NCBI RefSeq assembly: GCF_019649055.1
Contig: NW_026570384.1
Location: forward strand, 124,001 to 188,000
Direction: 5' to 3'
From: Paramacrobiotus metropolitanus
Taxonomy: Eukaryota; Tardigrada; Eutardigrada; Parachela; Macrobiotidae
Length of the DNA stretch: 64,000 nucleotides
In this document: positions 56,501-64,000 of the stretch, in pieces
Layout: the number at the start of each line of letters is the position of its first letter
Position numbering within the stretch: the first letter of the stretch is position 1
Position numbers and translations under genes: made by a program
Notes under the pieces: generated by a model
The model's input: the letters and a program-made list of their open reading frames with translations, nothing else
Told to the model about the DNA's origin: nothing
The model's database searches: none

Positions 56501-58130
56501 ACCTTTTTGTGATTAAATAAGTCCTACCAGTAGTGAAAATTCATCAGAGTTTTATTATTCGAAATCAATTTTTAACTTACATTTAATCGGTTTCCTGTAA
56601 GGTCTCTGTAATCTGCACCCATAAGTTGTCCATATTCCTCAGGTGATGGCGGTTGTGTCAGAGGGATTGGAATGTTTTGGTGGACAAGGATATATTGAGG
56701 TAAACCATACGTCTTGACGGACTCGACTTTTATTGCTTTTTCTAGCCGCTCGCTTTTTCCGCTTCTATTTTTCTTTCTTTTTCTATCGCTGTTTCTGTTA
56801 CTTGTACCGCTCCACAGTCGTCCTGCTCTTGACCAGAATCATGTTGTAAAGAACTCATTGTCAAAGCGAGCGGTCGTAACGTTTGAACCACTGGTGCTGT
56901 AAAATGTACATCTAATCGGTATCAGTTGTTATTTGATTTTTAGGATACTGGACTGCCGCAAATATTTCGAGACGCACAGGTTTGAAATTTGTTTTGTCGC
57001 TTTAAATCCGGCAGCAGTTATTCCTTTACCGGAATTTTCTTGATTCCTTTAGTGGTTCTCAACTTCTCATGAAACAGCAAGAATCAGCAATACAGTATTA
57101 TTATGTGAAATCCATCTTTTAATTAGTTTGCCAATGGTCTGTTCACCTTAATTTTATGAAACCTGTTTAGATTTCAAGATTGCATAACGAATGGCTATAA
57201 GCCTATAATTAATGCAGGTGTTTTGGTAGTAAGCGGAAGTCTTAATTAACAACGTCGTTATTAATAACGATGATAATCATTGCAAAAAATTTGCAAGTTT
57301 GGAACGCTAATGGGTGATCTGCGTTTGTCTATGTGCGAATAGGTGCTGCCCATCTGGGAAGGTACAACAAACATCCTCTCGCTGGATGTGCTCCGCTCCA
57401 TGACAAAATCCAACGGCGCCACATTCCAAGCCTTGCTTGAGGATACGCTGTTGAGAGTGGAGAAATGTCCGCCCTCGGAAACTGAAACCGTTCGTCACTG
57501 TGTTAAGAAACTGCGTGAAATCGCCATGAAAGTAGCCAAGGCGGGTGCGCCAATGCAGGAACTAGCCGCCAGAGATCTTGCCATCTCCATGACGGAGATT
57601 TATATAGGTACGTTGCAGCGTGTTATGGGATGCTATCCATTGATGTTTCGTTAAATTAGCCTCTACGAACGCTTCTCAAATAAAATTCACCAAAATCTTA
57701 ATTTTGTATGTTTGATTATTTTTTTCCTCGGTGTTACAGTATTTTTCGTGCAGTTTATAGATTTAATCAGTTTTATGGTTTTTTTCTGGTATATTTTTAG
57801 CCCAATGCCATAATGACATCATAACGATTATTGTCCTTCTGTGCCGAAAACTTCCTGATCGTTCTAGGCCTGTTGTAATCATTTTACGTACATGCTTTCA
57901 ATTTTTCTGCAGGCGCGCTGTTGTTGGAAAATGCCAGTATTACGAAGAATTCGGCGGATATTGTGGCAGCCGAACGTTGGTCACGACAGATCTTGGCTGT
58001 GTTGCCGCTCCAACTGGATGCCTTATCGCGAGATTATTCAGAAGAAGCTGTGCGAGGCGATCTGGAGCTCATCGGGCAGAGTATTAAACTGGACGAAATG
58101 GGCGAACCGGCCGAGCAAGTTTTATGTTAG
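53507..58130 (+). CDS. AidB/ACDH-11-type acyl-CoA dehydrogenase
   Basis: Thirteen exons: 53507-53803, 54080-54318, 54382-54454, 54754-54780, 54842-54936, 55004-55121, 55418-55495, 55551-55760, 56064-56357, 56643-56699, 56944-56979, 57343-57607 and 57913-58130, in matching phases, 668 residues. The first 30 residues are Arg/Ser-rich and acid-free, like a mitochondrial presequence. The flavoprotein signature MTERQGGSDV lies at about 248-257, GGQGY at 490-494 and the WEGTTN active-site region at 513-518, whose Glu matches the catalytic base of this family. The long C-terminal extension and the early WEEDLERFGWH part are typical of the AidB/C. elegans ACDH-11 branch rather than beta-oxidation enzymes. 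ACDH-11 binds long-chain acyl groups and affects cold and heat adaptation of lipids. The exact substrate here is unknown. Exon 4 is only 9 codons. Confidence 0.88.
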
Positions 58131-58630
58131 ACACTTCATTGTTGTACTCGTACAACAAGCTAAGCATGCGCTAGGCGCTAAGTATTCATTTCAAGTTGTT
58201 AATTCGCATCCGGAGCGCCGGTCACGAATTAGGTGGGTGACAAAATGCCAGGATCAGGAAAGTTTTTGGACAAAAAATATTTGTGCTTATGCGTATTCCC
58301 CAGTGAAAACCGAAAGAAAGCTCGATTGCACTATAATAATTACATATTCACTAAAAAGCAAAAGTCCACCATCGTCGGCTACACTCAACGCAAAGTCGCA
58401 ACCGCTTCGAGCCCTACCTGTAAATGTAATAGAATATCTGGCTTTCATGTACAAAGCGACCGCCAAAGAAAGATAATTTTATAATCATTTATTAACATTT
58501 CATTTTTCAAATTCTCATAACGTCGCGCAATGCTCAACAGGCAGAAGACATATAAAAAATAATCACAAAATAATCGTGATATCCATGACAAGAAAAAATC
58601 CCGACAAGAAACCCAGTATCAACACAGGAA
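58131..58630. other. Convergent 3' flanks
   Basis: Lies between the stops of the acyl-CoA dehydrogenase and LYSMD-like genes. Overlapping frames at 57892-58484 are shadows of the last dehydrogenase exon and its 3' flank. Confidence 0.45.
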
Positions 58631-60371
58631 TCAATGCGGCATCAGCGTTGTTATTGTCGTCACACCGCTGCCATCAGAACTGTCACCGCCGCTGACGTCC
58701 GAACACATCCCAGGATGATGATAACAGTAGAGTTTATATGCCAAGAATGCCATGGGCAGCACCACTGTTAACACAACCGCCATCAGAATGATCACCTTCA
58801 CCGGAATGCCCAGATCGGCCCCATCACAGCCCAGCCCGTCCAGCGGTTCCACGCGCATCTGCCTTGCCGTGGGATGCTCCTCGGTTGCCGGTTCTGGAGA
58901 TCGTGGGCGTTGCTGCGCGGCCAGTGCCGCCTGACTCAACCGGGCCAGATCACGGTCCATGTTCTGTAAAAATAATTTAGCCTCTCTTGACTGTGAGCCC
59001 ATCATGCCCCGTAAACTGATTGAGGTCACCTCGTCCGCGGTGCTAGGGGACGCGGCGCCGTCGTCGGGAGAGGTTGACAGGTCGATTAAGGTGTTGGCGG
59101 AGGACGCGAAGGGGTTAACGGTGTCGGTTAAGTAGCGTTCGGCTAGAATGCCGTACTTGTGGATGGGCACGCGCAGCGACTGACGGCTGTAGAAGTCTTG
59201 ATCGTGGAACATGTTGTTCAGGCGTTTCAGCTCAGCGGTCTGTAAACGATGTAACTCATGCACATGACAAAAACACGACACACCAAACCGAGAAAAACGG
59301 AAGATACACGACGTAAGCAACTGAAAATACAAATAACCCATTACCTGAGTAAAATTATTCATTTGAAGTAAAAATCTATATTGCGCAAACCGGCAAACGG
59401 TAAAGCGAAGTGAGCGGAGTTTTTATGTGGTTACATTGCTACGACACAAATCAACAGTGGTAAAATTTAAGCAAAATCCAGGTCGGTCGGCAAAACGTTA
59501 AAATTACTGCAACGTTGAAAATGAAAGAACACCCATCTGTCCCATCATAACCGGAAGAAAAAGGACAAAAACAAAAACAGGAAATATAAAATTCACTACA
59601 ATATAGAAAAGAAAAATTCAGTCTAACAAATGAATATTCCGCAACTATCAAACTATTTACAACATAAATTACATCGATATAGGCAAATCCTGCGACAGGC
59701 GATCGTGCCCTTTTGTATAGTTGTCTATGCACTGTACTCTAATAATTTGTACTCTAATTAATAATTTGTACTCTAATTAATAATTTCTAATTAATAATTT
59801 GTACTCTGTACTCTAATATTGTACTCTAATAATTTAGACGGAATCTAACCCTAAATACTTCACTTACGTTAGCAATCAAAATTAAAAAAGTAAAACGGGA
59901 TAAAAAATATCGGAAACTATATCACTCTCTATGCCATCGTTTTCTTACCGTGACATGGTACTTGATGGCAAAACTGGGAAGCGTGTCACTACTCTCAATG
60001 GGGATATCGACGAGAACGAAAGACGGATTGAGATTACTGGGCGACACGGACTGCGATGGCGGCTGCGCTCCAACATTCCGCGCTCGCATCTCGAAACTGC
60101 GGCCGCGCGACACATCGCCCATTGGCCGCCGCTCCGCGGCTTCCGAGAAGGTCCCACGGGGCTCCAGTTCATCGAAAACATTGCGTGCCGCAGGCCGCGA
60201 ACTGGCGAAGGCGACGGCCAGGGGATCACGCGCAGGCGAAGCGGCTTCAGCGAACGTGATGATGGGCTCATCGGGATCAGAGTCCAGCAGGGGCTGTTCC
60301 GTGTCGTCCGGCTGACGACGCGGACGGGAGGACGCGGAATGGGTGGAGGAGCTGGGACGGCTGCGGGGCAT
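58631..60371 (-). CDS. LYSMD3: LysM domain membrane protein, LYSMD3/4-like
   Basis: Two exons, 60371-59949 and 59239-58631, are joined in phase 0 (ACG|GTAAG, TTTACAG|ACC) and encode 343 residues. The LysM domain is split by the intron. VDIPIESSDTLPSFAIKYHV ends exon 1, and TAELKRLNNMFHDQDFYSRQ, then SLRVPIHKYG, opens exon 2 (about residues 119-168). After a Ser/Pro-rich linker, PTARQMRVEPLDG matches the conserved TAQQMRFEP before the membrane segment (about 288-311). A short acidic tail follows. Vertebrate LYSMD3/4 are single-pass membrane proteins; LYSMD3 has been reported to bind chitin. The N-terminus has a PLLDSDPDE stretch. Whether it is LYSMD3 or LYSMD4 cannot be decided. Confidence 0.88.
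59731..59845. repeat. AT-rich minisatellite in LYSMD-like intron
   Basis: The words TGTACTCTAAT and TAATAATTTG alternate irregularly about six times. It lies in the single intron. Confidence 0.8.
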
Positions 60372-62632
60372 GATTGCAGGCGGGAAGAGAGAGCTTCACG
60401 TCGGAGATTTCATGTTACGATTTGTGTGGAGGCAGTGCGTGTGTGGTTCATGGCGCGTGGCGTAAACAGTCTCAGCGATTCGTCAGATGAGTAATACCAA
60501 GGGGGCGAACAGATCCTAATCCAAAATTCAACAAACTGCCGAGATAAACAAACTAGGGTAGGACCGCGAGCAGTCAACGAATCCTGGCGCAAATTTTTCA
60601 GCGGTATGCAGTGTTTGGCGAATTAAGCTCCATTTCCAACGTCGTGTATTCGTGAGATCAGAGCTTTATCGTGTCACACAGCGCTGTAGCTCCTTGAAAA
60701 CTTTAACACAAATTAATAAAAAAGTTATGAATTTTTAATCAGGTTTCTTAAGTAGAACTTTCAGACAATGATAACATGATCAACATCTGATAAATATTTA
60801 CAATTTATCGGCATTATAATTTATAAATATGAATCCCAGTGAGTGAGTTACCTCTGTACTGTACCACGTAAAACGGTAAAAGCATTTAAAAATCGCAGAA
60901 AAGCAATTTTGAAATTTCGCTTGTGCTCCACGTCATGTTCCAGGTCTGACAGCAAGCCAGCAGAGATTTTACGAACTGCGCACAGTTTGGTCGGAAGTGA
61001 TCAATTGCAGATTTGCAGCGAACCTCTCGCTGCAACATGAAACTTGAAAGGCACCGTTGGTTGACGATTACGGTCGGCGGATGAGTGATGACGGTCAATT
61101 ATTAAAATACTTTCCTAATTAGATGTATTGTAGCGTGTTAATCAAGGCACGAGGTAAACATTGTGCTCACAGAATCAGTTTCCTTCCGAACGAATTCCCA
61201 TTGCCCAGATGTAGGGTCTATTTTGAGGTCGAGCCATATTTGATTGAATAACTACTTACTCCTGTAAATCTCGTGATTCCGCCACTGCTTCGTGACGCAA
61301 AACCATCTGGTATTCTTTTTGTCAACAGCCACATGACAAGTTTCCAACGGAAACCATATTGAAAAAGCCGACTTAACATTTTCAGAGGATTAGGTGTCAG
61401 CGAAAGCAACTTCCGGTTGCACATTGACATGTACTTGGTCATTACAAAATATAATTTACCGTTAAATAAAATTGTTTAATCCTGTCATAGAAGCACTGCA
61501 TGTTTTTCAGCTTTTTGTTAGCCAGCGTTGCAGTGTTGCGCTCATTCATGACTTTATTTCAGTTTGTTTGTGTTTGATTTGTGTTTGTGTTTGTGTTGAA
61601 ATTTGTTTGTGTTTGATTGACTTGTTATTTTGGTATGAGGACCACTATAAAGTACTAGTACATAATAATTTATCAAATATCAAGCTATCATTTTTATCTA
61701 TATTAGCTATTATTATCTCTATTAGATATCAACATTATCTATCATTATTATCTATGTAATGATTAGATCCTTTGTGTAGTGTGCAGTGCCACTGTGCACT
61801 GCGCATCTTATCTTACTCTTACAGCCTTGTGAGTTGTGACAAAGAACACGAGTGATTCGTTCCCAATCTCACCACTCCCCCAGCGCATTCCAATGATATC
61901 ATCGCTCATTTACCGATTGTGATTTCTTGTACACAAGCGCCGTGGCACGTGCCTGGCAAAGGCACAGATGCCAATTATAATCTGTGGAAATTTTCAAGGC
62001 CAGTTTAAACAACACTTTACAGCAGTCCTTAAGTTTAAAGTTTATCAGATTGCTTTTCTCCCGTCGTCCTTAGAAACCACATAACAAGCTGCTTTATCTC
62101 GGCAACTTGTACATATCTGCACTTGTGACGTCGACTGCCTGCCACAAACATCCCCGCAACATGAACAAACACAATTCCGGTTGAGTGCCGTTCGATTAAT
62201 CGATTTTTTTCTCCGTCGCCATCGGTCGGTCCTTGGGAGAACGTGAATGTCAAGCTCAAGCGTGATATTTTTGTACTCTTCGGATTCCCCTCTGTGCGCT
62301 GATATACTGTCACTGTGAGATACGCTTTGTTCGCGTGAGGCTATTTTGGATGGTGTTTATTCAAGGCATCCTCAATCGTTCTCATCGCTCTGCGTGGACG
62401 GCGCGCATTTAAAACGGGGATTTTATCGGATGGAAATAAGTTTGGTGTGTTGACTGCTGGGCGTTGTAGTGATTGAACCTGTTTCGAGTGTTTTCCATTA
62501 AATTTCTGATGGTGGAAATTTTAATACCTGGAATGATTCTTTTTCACTGAAATTGTATGGGATTGACGATATACTGCTAATTAGCACTCTAGTGGACACG
62601 ATTAGGAATTCTGGATTACGATCCCCGAGACC
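60372..62632. other. Long non-coding stretch
   Basis: A 2.3-kb stretch upstream of the LYSMD-like gene with no recognisable coding region. It contains a tandem GTTTGTGTTTG tract at 61560-61625 and TATC/TATT-rich low complexity at 61670-61760. The last 300 bases may be the 5' untranslated region of a gene to the right. Confidence 0.45.
61560..61625. repeat. GTTTGTGTTTG tandem tract
   Basis: Irregular tandem repetition of GTTTGTGTTTGATT-like units over about 65 bases. Simple repeat. Confidence 0.75.
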
Positions 62633-62749
62633 ATGACGATGTTTGAGAACTATTGTGGATGTGGACCGAGCGCCAACACGAGGATACTGTCAGGATCCGT
62701 TTCGACAGGGCCTCCGCGTAAACCACTGCGGATTAGCCGGATTATTGTC
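62633..62749 (+). CDS. Possible first coding exon of a gene running right
   Basis: ATG at 62633 in a good context (GAGACCATGA) opens 39 codons, including a Cys/Gly stretch (ENYCGCGPSAN) and a basic end (GPPRKPLRISRIIV). It ends phase 0 at a strong donor (GTC|GTACGT). The frame stays open only briefly beyond. No family is recognised and no further exon is seen before 64000, so the intron would exceed 1.2 kb. Confidence 0.35.
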
Positions 62750-64000
62750 GTACGTGTTTTTGTGGGTTTTTATTCGTACTTCAGCAGCTAACTCTGCTAA
62801 CTGTGAGAGCTAATAATCAATTAAGCATTTATCACATTTTTATGCGTTTCTCGGTTTCTGTTTCGTAAAAAGACGATATTTCTGGAAACGAAAATGTTGT
62901 TGTTTGTTGCATTCGTAATATTTTACAGCCAGTATTAACCTAATTACCTATCAGTTAAAGAGATACTATGTGCGGGCTGTAAATCTGTCGACTTGTTGCG
63001 TTTAAATAGATTATTTCCTAAAAGGCTCGATTCTTAATGCGCACGCTGCCAAGCATTATGATAACAACAGGAAATGCTTGCTGAAAATGCTGCTGCTGCG
63101 TTTTATTACAGGAGAAATTCAAAATTGCACTTGTTTTGATTTTTGAGTTTCAGTTGTTATTGTTGAGTGGGTCCGTATATTTTCTTCTCCTCTCGTACTT
63201 TATCTGTACTCGTACTTTATTTGTGGTTATTAATTTTTCGTTTTCGTTACTCATTAGCAGTTTAGCCTGGCAGTATTCTTGACGAGCTGTTTGTTTCCTT
63301 GCACTGAATTACAGTACAGTATTTTAAGTTAATGCGAAAATAATGAGTTAACGTTGTATAAATTCGAATGAAACTTGCTGTTACAGATACATACCGTAGG
63401 CTGTATTTATAGCTTTTTAGTTGTGGATGTGTCCCAAAACTTTTCTCAAATGCATTTATTATGTTTATTTTCGGCTTTCGCGGTTTGTGTTCGTGTTTAT
63501 ATGTGTACCCTGCCGCCGGTCGTTTATTTTTTGCTTGACTGTTTTTTTTCTTTTATTGTTTAGTGATTTTCTTTGATAACCGTTCTGTAGTACTTAGCCT
63601 TTTCTATTCATAATTTTACATTTTACATATTCACGGACAACAGCGGTAAATCAACTATCTCTTACTGGTGTAATACGATGTAGAATGCGTACTAAATGTT
63701 AGGTTCAGAAGTTTTTAGGCATTTAGGTGTGTCGGTGTAGATCCAGGAATTTTCCAATGTAAATAAGTTACGTTATTATGTATCTGCTGATGATTGTAGT
63801 TTTGCTACCACAGTGAAGTGCATTTCGTCAAAGAAAATTATTTTATTTAATATGATACCAAATTAGTATAAAAAAAACTGAGCTTTCGTTCAGGATGGAA
63901 AATAATCAAGCTATGCTGTCTGACTTATTTATCTTTGCCTGTGCTTGCTTTAATTGCATCAAGAGAAAAGATTAGTAACGTTCGTAATTTCTCGCCTAGC
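62750..64000. other. Non-coding to right edge, possibly an intron
   Basis: AT- and T-rich sequence with no coding signal. Consistent with a long first intron of the gene starting at 62633. Confidence 0.4.

Noticed and set aside
59922-60494. Plus-strand frames of 121 and 187 codons
   Set aside because: Antisense to the LYSMD-like first exon, with no similarity of their own.
1-64000. CRISPR arrays, operons, rRNA or bacterial genes
   Set aside because: None seen. Spliced genes, animal families and retrotransposons show this is nuclear animal DNA.

Overview
Eukaryotic nuclear DNA from a small-genome invertebrate. Coding sequence is cut by many short GT-AG introns (mostly about 50-400 nt; one candidate of 33 nt). 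The gene content is animal: class A GPCRs, PM20D2, MLX, TCF25, LYSMD3/4 and an AidB/ACDH-11-type acyl-CoA dehydrogenase. A gustatory-receptor-like (GR-like) cluster and an ionotropic-receptor-like (IR-like) family point to a panarthropod or other ecdysozoan. A tardigrade is my best guess, but this is inference, not proof.

Layout. 1-663 (-): 5' part of a GPCR running off the left edge. 1873-3943 (-): PM20D2-like dipeptidase. 4362-42841: chemoreceptor block. It holds ten GR-like copies or relics: 4362-5835 (-), 11453-13001, 13538-15226, 15795-17739, 18157-18760 relic, 19763-21267 pseudogene, 25275-27018, 27621-33119 (-), 33340-33618 relic and 35665-37134. It also holds three IR-like units: 6534-7003, about 9385-10954, and 38577-42841. 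A single MLX-like bHLH-Zip gene (22148-24344) sits inside the block. 43559-45219 (-): second GPCR. 47038-52681 (-): TCF25/Rqc1 homologue whose first two exons encode a DRG2-like N-terminus. 53507-58130 (+): acyl-CoA dehydrogenase. 58631-60371 (-): LYSMD3/4. 60372-64000: mostly non-coding, with one possible first coding exon at 62633.

The GR-like copies share one architecture: a long first exon with six membrane segments, then three short exons, all joined by phase-0 introns. Only three copies look intact (13538, 15795, 35665). The others carry frameshifts, stops or insertions, so the block looks like a family under birth-and-death turnover.

Mobile DNA is a major force here. A DIRS-like tyrosine-recombinase retrotransposon (about 28734-32621) splits one GR-like first exon. 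A DNA transposon (40920-42760, flanked by the 7-bp duplication TCGACGA) splits the last exon of an IR-like gene. Two copies of a 131-bp inverted-repeat MITE lie at 37244 and 42941. A LINE tail sits antisense in a TCF25 intron (48234-49048), and another retroelement tail is at 34727-35240.
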